DNA from: Cellvibrionales bacterium
GTDB taxonomy: Bacteria; Pseudomonadota; Gammaproteobacteria; Pseudomonadales; JAHEGP01
NCBI GenBank assembly: GCA_024645065.1
Contig: JAHEGP010000015.1
Span: 1 to 22,440 of the forward strand
Direction: 5' to 3'
Length of the DNA stretch: 22,440 bases
The notes under the pieces were generated by a model that saw only the letters and a list, made by a program, of their open reading frames with translations, was not told where the DNA came from and searched no databases. Positions 14,959-22,228 of this stretch are shown piece by piece (position 1 is the first letter of the stretch; every line of letters starts with the position of its first letter). The position numbers and the translations under genes are program-made.

Positions 14959-17900
14959 ATGATGCAGCGGGAAGCGGAAGCGGAGTCGGTCAGGACCACC
15001 ACGGGCTGGGGAAGGCGCCTTTTGTCGATCGTGGGATGGGGGGCGATCATTTACCTCGTCCTCGCCGCGTTATTGGCTTTTGTTGTGCCTGACTTTGCGC
15101 GCAACATGTTGCAGCAGAAGTTGAGCGTTGAGCCCTTCGTTGCCCGCATAGATAATATGCGTATCAATCCCCTGACCCTGGCTGTTGAGATCGAGGGGTT
15201 TCGCCTGTCTGAAAGCGGCCCGCCCCCGGCGAAAGAGGGCGCTGGTGACGCCGGCTTCGTGCTGCTGGATTTTGAAAAACTTCGGCTGGATATATCTCCC
15301 TGGGCGCTGTCAAAAAGAGCCATGGGGTTCGACGAGATTGCGCTTGTCAAGCCGCAGCTTGGGGCGCGCCTCGATCGACAGCAGCAGCTGAACTGGCAGC
15401 GCTATGCCGACAGTCTGCAGGCTTCGCTGGGCGCGGATGATAGCGCCGAGCCGGCGCCAGAGGAAGCTGCCGATGACGAGCTGCCCCGCTTGCTGGTCGA
15501 TAAATTATCGATAGATGACGCCGAACTGGTGTTTGTCGATGCCAACAAGCCGGGTCCTTTCGAGACGGACTTTGGTCCGCTCTCGATAGAGATTCTGGAG
15601 CTCAGTACCCTGATAGGGGATGACGCCACCTACACGCTCTCTGCGTCTACTGAGCGCAGCGAATTACTGGCGTGGAGTGGCAGCTTGTCACTCAACCCGC
15701 TGCGTTCCGCCGGCTCGATTGCTGTGTCGGGCTTGCGCCTGCCCAAGGTGTGGGATTACTTCAAGGATCAGCTGAAGTTCGAACTGGCCAGTGGCACCCT
15801 GGGCATAACTGGAAGGTATGTCTACGACAGTAACCTGAATTTCTCCGACGGCAGCCTGAAACTGGCAAACATCGTGGTGCTGGATCGCGCGGGTAAAAAG
15901 CCGGAGCTGGTCGCCCTGGCTAACACCGGTTTGAGCGGTATCGTCTTCGACCTCGATCGCCAGCGACTGGATATTGCCAATGTTGAATTGGCTGGGCTGG
16001 AAGTGCTGGAGAGCATCGATCCCAATGGTGCCAGTTACCTGTCCTCCGTTTTTTCACCAGCAACAGCGCCACAGCCCAGCGGCGGCTTGAAGTCGGCAAC
16101 GAGTACTCCCAGGGGCTCGGGTGACAATGAAAGACCGTCTCCTGTTGAGCGCGCTGCTGACAGCGGAAAAGCGATCCCCGCAGAGTCCCGTGCCGGGGGC
16201 GAGGCCCCCGCTGAAACCGAACAGGCTGCTCCTGCCGGATCCGAAGACTCAGGTCCCGCCCCCGATGCCGCACCGGCCTCCGGGCCCAAACCAGTCGGTG
16301 CGGACCAGCCAATGGCGCCAAAAAATGAAGCCGCCGGGACTGAGAAAACCGGCGCATTAGCCCCGGGCACTGCTCACCCTGCAGCAAACGGCGAGGGTTG
16401 GCCATTGCGCTTGTCCCTGATTTCCAGTGCCAAGGCGTCGACCCCGGCAGAATCGACAGTCGAGCCGGTAGACCCAGTAGACCCAGTAGACTCAGCAGAA
16501 GCGGTAGAAGCGGTAGAAGCGGTAGAAGCGGTAGAAGCGGTAGAAGCGGAGCCGCCAGCGGCGAGCACTGCAGCCGTGGAGCAAGCCACGGCTGGCGCAA
16601 GCGATGCTGCTGCAGTGACTTCTACTGACCAGTCGCCACAGGGATCGGCTGCCAGGCCAGAGATTGGCAAGCCGGGCGAGGGGGCAGGTGTGGAAAGGGC
16701 CTCGGGCTCGGCGAAGGAAGAGGGCGGTGTTGCAGAGCCAGGTGCTGGGGCCGGTTCACCTCAAGCCGAGCCGGCTAAACCCGGAGAGCCTGCTGAGCCC
16801 CTGGCTGCGCCTGCCAAAGCCGGTGCGGCAAGCTCCGAATTCAGTGTCGGCATCGGCCGCGTGGCATTGTCTGATGCCGCTGTCACCATAATGCATCAGT
16901 TATCGGAGTCGACCAGTAACAAGATTCTGCTGCAGAATATCGCTGTCGAAGTGAAGGGTTTTGAATTCCCCGGCGGTGAGGTCCAGGCGTTTAGCGTAGA
17001 CACCCGGATCAACGAGGCCGGAAAGCTGTCGCTGCAGGGCAAAGGCGATATCGACCCCCTGCAGGCCGACTTCCAGCTTCAGCTCGACGGTTTTGAGCTG
17101 GCCGCCCTGATGCCCTATGTCGAGCCGGTGCTGGCCGTCAAACTTGAAAGTGGTTCGCTCGGTGCCGAGCTCAGCGGTAGTCTGGCACAGCGGGATGAGG
17201 CTTTGAACAGCAAGGTCGAGGGTCAGGTCAAGTTCAGCCAGTTGCTGGTCAACGAGGCGAAAAAGGGGACCAAGGTCCTCAGCTTCGAGACTTTGAACTT
17301 CAACCAGTTAGCCTGGGAAAGTGAGCCCGCCGCGCTGCAGATTGATCAGGTGGAGCTACTGCAGCCCTTCGCCAAGATCGTCATATTCGAAGACGGCAGC
17401 ACCAATTTGGGTAAACTGGTGATTGAGCCGGCCGAGGCGGGGGGTGACAGGGCTGTGGATGGGGCGGACAGTGCTGCCGGTCCCCAGACCCAGACCCAGG
17501 CCCAGACCCAGGCCCAGGCCCAGGCCCAGGCCGCGGATGCCGTGCCCGGGGAGGATGAGGATAAGGCAGGCATGCCGGTCAAGGTCGCTGTCGGATCGGT
17601 AGATTTTCACGATGGCACGGCCGACTTCTCCGATCTCTCGCTGCAGCGAACGTTTCGCGCCGCAATCTACGGCATCAAGGGTAGCATCAAGGGGCTGGAC
17701 TCGGACGCCTCGGCTGCGGCCGTGGTCGACCTTACGGGGCAGGTCGAAAAATACGCTCCAGTGACCCTGAAAGGAAAGGTAAAGCCGTTATCCGAAAACC
17801 TGATGGTCGATCTCGATCTGGACTTTCGCAACCTCGAGTTAACCTCAGTAAGCCCCTATTCCGATACCTATGCGGGCTACAATATCGACAAAGGCAAGCT

Positions 17901-18756
17901 GGATGCAGACTTTAAATACCATATTGTCGACCAGAAGCTGGCGGCCGAGAACAGGCTGGTCATCGATCAGTTGACCCTGGGGGAACGGACCGACTCCGCC
18001 ACAGCCACTTCCTTGCCGGTGGCGCTTGCCGTGGCCCTGCTGAAAGACAGCAACGGCGTGATAGATCTCAATTTGCCGATAAGCGGTGACCTCGATGACC
18101 CGGAATTCCATTATGGCGCTCTGATAGGCAAAGCCCTGCTGAATCTGGTGACTAAAATTGTGACGGCGCCATTCGCCCTGCTGGGAAGCCTGGTCGGGGC
18201 CGATGAAGAAGACCTGGACAACGTCGCTTTTGCGGCGGGCGAAAGTGAACTTGCCGAAGCTCAGTCAGGAAAGCTGGCCAAGGTGGCTGAAGCCCTTGCC
18301 CAGCGCCCGCAGTTGTCAGTTTCCCTGCGCGGAGTCGCTGTGCCCGCAATCGATGCGCCTGCTCTCAAGCAGCGGCGACTGGAGCAGGCCCTGGCCGAGC
18401 AGGGGATCGCGTATCCGATATCTGCCAACGACCGCAAAAAGTTTTTTTCCTGGTTTGAAAAAAGTACCGGGCGAGACGTCGATGACCTGAAAAAGGAGCT
18501 CAAGGCATCGCAGCCGGACATTGACAAAAAAGCGCTGGAGGCCCTGATGCAGGAGCGTCTTCTCGATTCCCTGTTGCGGCGCCAGAAAGTTGGGGAGAGT
18601 GATCTGGATCAGTTGGCCCGTGCCCGCAGCGAACAGGTAAGAGAGACCATGGTGACAGCCGGTGTCGACCCCAACCGACTGTTTATTCTCGATCCTGCTG
18701 TTTCCAGTGAGCAAAAGCAGCAGCCAAGTTGCAAGCTGGAGCTCGACGCCAGTTGA
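14959..18756 (+). CDS. DUF748 (AsmA-like) envelope protein with long disordered linkers
   Basis: Large protein of 1265 residues. One N-terminal membrane anchor (about 21-43, GWGAIIYLVLAALLAFVV) precedes a periplasmic portion. Repeating beta-rich units such as IDNMRINPLTLAVEIEGF, FEKLRLDISPWAL, LNWQRYADSL, SSVDIDDAELVFVD-like segments and LDLDFRNLELTSVSPYSDTYAGY are characteristic of DUF748, a family resembling AsmA/YhdP proteins of the envelope; its function is not established. The C-terminal part (about 1087-1125) looks like the OmpA-like region often found in DUF748 proteins. About 258 residues (roughly 367-624) are a disordered Ala/Pro/Glu/Gly-rich linker, and another at about 843-860 is Gln/Thr/Ala-rich; both hold tandem repeats and lengthen the protein. 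The start is the ATG at 14959 (an ATG ATG pair, weak GGGTG site). A 137-nt gap separates it from lon. Confidence 0.82.
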   Translation: MMQREAEAESVRTTTGWGRRLLSIVGWGAIIYLVLAALLAFVVPDFARNMLQQKLSVEPFVARIDNMRINPLTLAVEIEGFRLSESGPPPAKEGAGDAGFVLLDFEKLRLDISPWALSKRAMGFDEIALVKPQLGARLDRQQQLNWQRYADSLQASLGADDSAEPAPEEAADDELPRLLVDKLSIDDAELVFVDANKPGPFETDFGPLSIEILELSTLIGDDATYTLSASTERSELLAWSGSLSLNPLRSAGSIAVSGLRLPKVWDYFKDQLKFELASGTLGITGRYVYDSNLNFSDGSLKLANIVVLDRAGKKPELVALANTGLSGIVFDLDRQRLDIANVELAGLEVLESIDPNGASYLSSVFSPATAPQPSGGLKSATSTPRGSGDNERPSPVERAADSGKAIPAESRAGGEAPAETEQAAPAGSEDSGPAPDAAPASGPKPVGADQPMAPKNEAAGTEKTGALAPGTAHPAANGEGWPLRLSLISSAKASTPAESTVEPVDPVDPVDSAEAVEAVEAVEAVEAVEAEPPAASTAAVEQATAGASDAAAVTSTDQSPQGSAARPEIGKPGEGAGVERASGSAKEEGGVAEPGAGAGSPQAEPAKPGEPAEPLAAPAKAGAASSEFSVGIGRVALSDAAVTIMHQLSESTSNKILLQNIAVEVKGFEFPGGEVQAFSVDTRINEAGKLSLQGKGDIDPLQADFQLQLDGFELAALMPYVEPVLAVKLESGSLGAELSGSLAQRDEALNSKVEGQVKFSQLLVNEAKKGTKVLSFETLNFNQLAWESEPAALQIDQVELLQPFAKIVIFEDGSTNLGKLVIEPAEAGGDRAVDGADSAAGPQTQTQAQTQAQAQAQAADAVPGEDEDKAGMPVKVAVGSVDFHDGTADFSDLSLQRTFRAAIYGIKGSIKGLDSDASAAAVVDLTGQVEKYAPVTLKGKVKPLSENLMVDLDLDFRNLELTSVSPYSDTYAGYNIDKGKLDADFKYHIVDQKLAAENRLVIDQLTLGERTDSATATSLPVALAVALLKDSNGVIDLNLPISGDLDDPEFHYGALIGKALLNLVTKIVTAPFALLGSLVGADEEDLDNVAFAAGESELAEAQSGKLAKVAEALAQRPQLSVSLRGVAVPAIDAPALKQRRLEQALAEQGIAYPISANDRKKFFSWFEKSTGRDVDDLKKELKASQPDIDKKALEALMQERLLDSLLRRQKVGESDLDQLARARSEQVRETMVTAGVDPNRLFILDPAVSSEQKQQPSCKLELDAS
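16468..16548 (+). repeat. Nine-unit 9-bp coding tandem repeat (VDP to VEA)
   Basis: Nine consecutive 9-bp units in register: GTAGACCCA twice, GTAGACTCA, GCAGAAGCG, then GTAGAAGCG five times. Each is three codons, so copy-number changes stay in frame and alter a Val-Asp-Pro / Val-Glu-Ala stretch inside the disordered linker of the DUF748 protein. The last five copies are identical. The rare-looking GTA valine codon recurs here, while GTG/GTC dominate in neighbouring sequence. Confidence 0.95.
17483..17530 (+). repeat. Eight-unit hexanucleotide coding tandem repeat
   Basis: Eight consecutive 6-bp units of CCCAGA or CCCAGG, encoding alternating Gln-Thr and Gln-Ala dipeptides (residues about 843-858) in the second disordered linker of the DUF748 protein. 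The final four units are identical CCCAGG. The unit length preserves the frame. Confidence 0.95.
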
Positions 18757-19060
18757 TACAGGGTCCGAATAACCCTGATATCTAACCGCTAGGGGCTTTA
18801 TCGGTACTGAATAGCTAGCTATAATGCTGTGTTGGCGGCGCTAGGGCACGGTGTTGCCAGTAGTAAGCAATGCCAATGGCACGCCATCCCATCCCCCGGG
18901 CCTTGGAATCGTGGGAGGAGTGGTAAAAGTGTTTGATTGCTGCATGCTCTAATTCTGCCGGCCGATAATCAGGCAAGCAGGTCAAAAATGCTTTTCAGTG
19001 CTGACTAATCGGGGTAGTGGGGCGACCCACAAAACATACGTAATAAAGGAAAAGAGCATC
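18757..19060 (+). other. 304-nt intergenic region before the OmpA gene
   Basis: No convincing ORF or RNA gene is seen. It holds an inverted repeat CAGGGT (18759-18764) / ACCCTG (18772-18777) just after the DUF748 stop but without a T tract, a perfect -10 TATAAT at 18820-18825 with only a weak -35 (TTTATC at 18797-18802), and an 11-bp palindrome TGCCAATGGCA at 18871-18881. A transcript from the TATAAT would have a leader of about 229 nt before the OmpA ATG, long enough for post-transcriptional control. Confidence 0.5.
18820..18825 (+). promoter_or_regulatory. Candidate -10 box of the OmpA gene
   Basis: Perfect TATAAT preceded by the palindrome AGCTAGCT. The -35 at 17 nt spacing is weak (TTTATC), so an activator may be needed or the real promoter may lie closer to the gene. 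Confidence 0.3.
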
Positions 19061-20224
19061 ATGAAGAAAACAACGCAAGTATTGCTGGCGTCCGGCTTGC
19101 TCGGATTGAGCAGCGGTTTGTCAGCACAGGGAATAGCTTCCGACAGTGGCTTGGGTTTCGAAGTCGGCGGTGGCTATTATTTTACAGACAACAAACGCCA
19201 GGTTGATGACGGCCCCTTCGGGGCAATTGGCGCCGAGTGGCGCTTGGGCGAGCACTGGGCAATCCAGGGCTGGTTCTATCGTACGGCCGACCTGGATCAG
19301 TCTGATAATGCCAATTCATCCAGTCGTGGCGATGCATCGATAGAAAATGCGCACCTCGACCTCACCTACTATTTTACCAATGGACGCTGGCAGCCCTATA
19401 TGTCGGTCGGTGGCGGCCAGTCGATGGTCGACTACAGTGATGACGTGCCCAATTCCGAGAACGATAACCACAATCAGTGGAATGCGGGCCTGGGTCTTAA
19501 GGTACACTTGACGCCCGGAATTTTCCTGCGGGCGGAAGCGCGCGCTTTCCGCGGCAGGGGTGATCGCACCGATGTCGCCACCTTCGCGAGCCTTGGCTAT
19601 ATGTTCGGCCAGGAGCCCAAAGCTCCACCGATCCTGGACAGCGATGGTGACGGTGTGCTGGATGATGTCGACCAGTGCCCCAACACGCCTGCCGGTGTCG
19701 CCGTAGACGAAGTGGGTTGTCCGCTGGATAGCGATGGTGATGGTGTAACCGATGACATCGACCAGTGCCCCGACACGGCTCCTGGCTCGGAAGTGGACGA
19801 AGTGGGTTGTTACCTGGTGCTGACCGAGACGGTGGTCCTGAAAGTGGACGTCAAAGCCGCTTTCGACTCTACCAAGATCGGTGCCGACGGCGTTGCTTCG
19901 CTGCAGGAAATTGCCGGTATCATGCGTAGGTACCCGGGTGCAACCGCGCTGATCGAAGGCCACACGGATAGCAGCGGCCCCGCCGAGTACAACCAGAAAC
20001 TGTCCGAGCGCCGAGCTGCCGCTGTCGCTGGAATTCTGTCCGATGATTTCGGTATCGATGCCTCTCGGATGGAGACAGTTGGCTATGGTGAGACTCGTCC
20101 GGAAGCCGACAACTCAACTGCTGAAGGCCGTGCCGCGAATCGCCGTGTGATGGTGATCATGGAAGGCGAGGTTGAGGAAGCGACCATCGAAGGCGTAGAG
20201 CTGATCGAAGTCGAAATGAAGTAA
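19061..20224 (+). CDS. OmpA/OprF-like outer membrane protein with thrombospondin type 3 repeats
   Basis: Outer membrane structural protein of 387 residues. The signal peptide MKKTTQVLLASGLLGLSSG.. is probably cleaved after SAQ/G near residue 24. An eight-strand OmpA-like barrel covers about 25-185 and includes aromatic girdle strands such as YYFTNGRWQPYMSVGGG and ATFASLGYMFG. A linker of two 30-residue thrombospondin type 3 units (193-252) with calcium-binding DxDGDG loops and paired Cys follows, then a C-terminal OmpA peptidoglycan-binding domain. In this domain D303 (GHTDSSG) and R318 (SERRAA) sit 15 residues apart, the same spacing as the Asp/Arg pair that binds diaminopimelate. The start at 19061 has AAAGGA upstream; the frame is open earlier to 18998 but would precede the signal peptide. 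It is closely similar in layout to OprF. Confidence 0.93.
   Translation: MKKTTQVLLASGLLGLSSGLSAQGIASDSGLGFEVGGGYYFTDNKRQVDDGPFGAIGAEWRLGEHWAIQGWFYRTADLDQSDNANSSSRGDASIENAHLDLTYYFTNGRWQPYMSVGGGQSMVDYSDDVPNSENDNHNQWNAGLGLKVHLTPGIFLRAEARAFRGRGDRTDVATFASLGYMFGQEPKAPPILDSDGDGVLDDVDQCPNTPAGVAVDEVGCPLDSDGDGVTDDIDQCPDTAPGSEVDEVGCYLVLTETVVLKVDVKAAFDSTKIGADGVASLQEIAGIMRRYPGATALIEGHTDSSGPAEYNQKLSERRAAAVAGILSDDFGIDASRMETVGYGETRPEADNSTAEGRAANRRVMVIMEGEVEEATIEGVELIEVEMK
19637..19816 (+). repeat. Two 90-bp direct repeats (thrombospondin type 3 units)
   Basis: Two adjacent 90-bp units (19637-19726 and 19727-19816) each encode a 30-residue block of the form DSDGDGV-x-DD-x-DQCP..VDEVGC. They form the calcium-binding linker between the barrel and the peptidoglycan-binding domain. 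Confidence 0.9.
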
Positions 20225-20229
20225 GCCTT

Positions 20230-20254
20230 GCCCGGCAGGGTCACCCTGCCGGGC
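20230..20254 (+). terminator. Hairpin directly after the OmpA gene (no T tract)
   Basis: A perfect 11-bp stem, GCCCGGCAGGG pairing with CCCTGCCGGGC around loop TCA, begins 5 nt after the stop codon. It lacks a T run (TTGTAAGG follows), so it may stabilise the mRNA 3' end or act together with the terminator at 20274. Confidence 0.5.
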
Positions 20255-20273
20255 TTGTAAGGTGTTAAACTCC

Positions 20274-20305
20274 GGCCGCACCTTCAAGGTGCGGCCTTGT
20301 TTTTT
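20274..20305 (+). terminator. Rho-independent terminator of the OmpA gene
   Basis: A 9-bp GC-rich stem GGCCGCACC / GGTGCGGCC with loop TTCAA is followed by TTGTTTTTT. It is a textbook intrinsic terminator 50 nt after the OmpA stop. Confidence 0.93.
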
Positions 20306-20353
20306 CACCCACACCGTAAATCTTTGTACCTGAAACGCAGCATTACCTTCCGG

Positions 20354-20366
20354 GCACGGTCCGTGC
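20354..20366 (+). promoter_or_regulatory. 13-bp perfect palindrome upstream of mscS
   Basis: GCACGG-T-CCGTGC, about 92 nt before the mscS ATG. A TTGACC (20376-20381) follows 10 nt later and could be a -35, but no matching -10 is seen at 16-18 nt. It could be an operator; no regulator can be named. Confidence 0.25.
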
Positions 20367-20458
20367 GGCGCATTCGTTGACCTCATCTTTTTTTGGCCTT
20401 CAGAAAAGCCGGCTGGGCATCAGTGTGTCCTGATTATTTCTTGCAGAGACTGGAAAGT

Positions 20459-21292
20459 ATGAAAGATCTTGATTTCGCACAGTATATTGATCAGGCCCCG
20501 GGCTTGATCATCAAGTACGGCAGCATGGTGGTCACCGCCCTGCTGATATTTTTGATTGGCAAAATGCTGGCGCGAGCCATCAGCAATGGTGTCGTGCGGG
20601 CAATGACCGTGCGCGATGTCGACGTGACCATTACCCGGTTTGTCGGCAGCCTCATTTATGGCCTGCTGTTTGCCTTTGCCGTGGTTGCGGCCCTGTCCCA
20701 GTTGGGGATAGAAACCACTTCCTTTATCGCCCTGCTTGGCGCCGCGGGCCTCGCAGTGGGCCTGGCCTTGCAGGGCAGCCTGTCGAATTTTGCCGCTGGC
20801 GTATTGGTGATACTTTTTCGACCCCTGCGCGCCGGCGACTTTGTCGAGGCTGGCGGTGTCTCCGGTGTGGTGCGGGAGGTGGGCATTTTTACCACGGTGC
20901 TGAAAACCGGGGACAACAAGACCATTATCGTGCCCAATTCAGGCATCATGGGCGGCACCATTACCAACTATTCGCTTGAAGAAAATCGCCGAATAGACCT
21001 GTTGATTGGCATCAGTTATGAAGCGGATATTCGAGCTGCCAGGGAGATTGTTCAGGCACTGATGGACGCTGACAATCGAATACTAAAGGACCCCGCGGCC
21101 TCGATCAGCGTGGCCGAACTGGCGAGCTCCTCGGTAAATCTGGCGATTCGACCATGGGTCAAATCGGCGGATTATTGGCCGGTGCGTGGAAGCATGCTGG
21201 AGGCGATAAAGAACCGTTTCGATGAGGCAGGAATCGGTATTCCCTATCCCCAGATGGATGTTCACCTGGCCCAGGCCGAAAAGTCGCAGTGA
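20459..21292 (+). CDS. mscS: Small-conductance mechanosensitive channel MscS
   Basis: Inner-membrane channel that opens under membrane tension to release solutes during hypo-osmotic shock. The 277-residue protein has three hydrophobic helices (about 22-42, 62-81, 89-122). The pore-lining helix carries the hallmark GAAGLAVGLALQGSLSNFAAGVL with alternating Gly/Ala packing, then RPLRAGDFVE and the cytoplasmic beta/alpha-beta cage ending in GIPYPQMDVHL. Length is close to E. coli MscS (286). The ATG at 20459 (GGAAAG upstream) aligns with the MscS N terminus; a TTG at 20393 in the same frame is less likely. Its stop overlaps the GTG start of the next gene. Confidence 0.95.
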   Translation: MKDLDFAQYIDQAPGLIIKYGSMVVTALLIFLIGKMLARAISNGVVRAMTVRDVDVTITRFVGSLIYGLLFAFAVVAALSQLGIETTSFIALLGAAGLAVGLALQGSLSNFAAGVLVILFRPLRAGDFVEAGGVSGVVREVGIFTTVLKTGDNKTIIVPNSGIMGGTITNYSLEENRRIDLLIGISYEADIRAAREIVQALMDADNRILKDPAASISVAELASSSVNLAIRPWVKSADYWPVRGSMLEAIKNRFDEAGIGIPYPQMDVHLAQAEKSQ

Positions 21293-22032
21293 ACAAGCTA
21301 TTGCATCATTCTCTCCGCTACCCGCTGGCAGTTTTCATACTGGTTACCCTGGGCAGTATGGCGCATGCCCAGCAGGAAATGGTCGACCAGCCGGTGTGGG
21401 CTGGCGCCATCGATCTGGGTTTCGTGCAGACCTCTGGAAATACCGAGGGGGCGACCCTGGCCTTCTCCCTGGATTATGGCCGGGACGGCCCGCGCTGGCG
21501 CCACGCTTTGCACCTGGAGTCTTTTAACCAGACCAGCGACGATGAGCGCCAGGCCGAAAAGTACCTGGGCTACTGGCAAAGCAACCTCAAATTTACCCGG
21601 GTTCAGTCGATGTTCTTTCGTGGCCAGTATGAGGAAGACAAGTTTTCAACCTATGCCTATCAGGGAATTCTATCGTCGGGTTACAGCCATCGGGTAATCG
21701 ACAATGACAGGATGGTGCTGGATCTGGAGGCCGGCCCGGGTTATCGACGCAGCCAGTTTGCCGATACCGGAGAGCTTGAAAATGAACTGATTGTTCGACT
21801 TGCAGGTAATTTCAAGTGGAATATCAGCGATACAGCGAGTTTTGGCCAGTTGCTCTCCGTTGAAGAAGGACCGGAAAACACCACTGTGCGCTCCACCACA
21901 TCACTGACGATGAGTGTGTATAAATCCCTGGCGATCAAGCTGTCATACAAACTGCGGTGGACCCGCGTGGTCGACCCTGATACCGATCCCATGGACCGGG
22001 AAACCAATATCGCAATGGTTTATCAGTGGTGA
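21289..22032 (+). CDS. DUF481 family outer-membrane beta-barrel protein (GTG start)
   Basis: Protein of 247 residues with a signal peptide (hydrophobic LAVFILVTLGSM, likely cleavage after AHA near residue 27). The mature part is beta-rich and matches DUF481 (YdiY-like salt-induced outer membrane protein): VWAGAIDLGFVQTSGNTEGAT at the N terminus, RGQYEEDKFSTYAYQG, a GPGYR motif, and a C-terminal strand ending in aromatic Trp (IAMVYQW). The start is GTG at 21289, overlapping the mscS TGA as GTGA, and no independent ribosome site is seen, so translation is likely coupled to mscS. The pair suggests co-production of a tension-gated channel and an outer-membrane barrel, perhaps both in osmotic adaptation (inference). 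Confidence 0.85.
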   Translation: MNKLLHHSLRYPLAVFILVTLGSMAHAQQEMVDQPVWAGAIDLGFVQTSGNTEGATLAFSLDYGRDGPRWRHALHLESFNQTSDDERQAEKYLGYWQSNLKFTRVQSMFFRGQYEEDKFSTYAYQGILSSGYSHRVIDNDRMVLDLEAGPGYRRSQFADTGELENELIVRLAGNFKWNISDTASFGQLLSVEEGPENTTVRSTTSLTMSVYKSLAIKLSYKLRWTRVVDPDTDPMDRETNIAMVYQW

Positions 22033-22228
22033 CGCCCGGCCTTCAGCGGCCCGGAGGTCGACCGATGAGCCTTGACCTGCCATTGAATTTTTGTGAGTTT
22101 CCGTAGTCCAAACCAGGCAGATGGATGTGTCGTCGAGGTGACAAGGTGTTGCTGTTGGGTGGCAAGGGAGAGCCACGGGGTGCTTTTTGCCTGGCGTGAA
22201 CGACGTGGTCAAATTTTTCAACTCCCCG

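Noticed and set aside
15920..16600. 226-codon minus-strand open frame with LLPLLPLL repeats
   Set aside because: It is the antisense reading of the low-complexity and repeat region of the DUF748 gene.
16468..17530. CRISPR-like or mobile-element origin for the repeats
   Set aside because: Units are 6 or 9 bp without spacers and lie in frame within one ORF; there are no terminal inverted repeats or transposase.
19316..19963. 215-codon minus-strand open frame inside the OmpA gene
   Set aside because: Antisense shadow of a well-supported gene; no ribosome site or domain.
22170..22195. Possible terminator (GCCACGGGGTGC then TTTTT) after the DUF481 gene
   Set aside because: The stem cannot form more than about three pairs; the T run alone is not enough.
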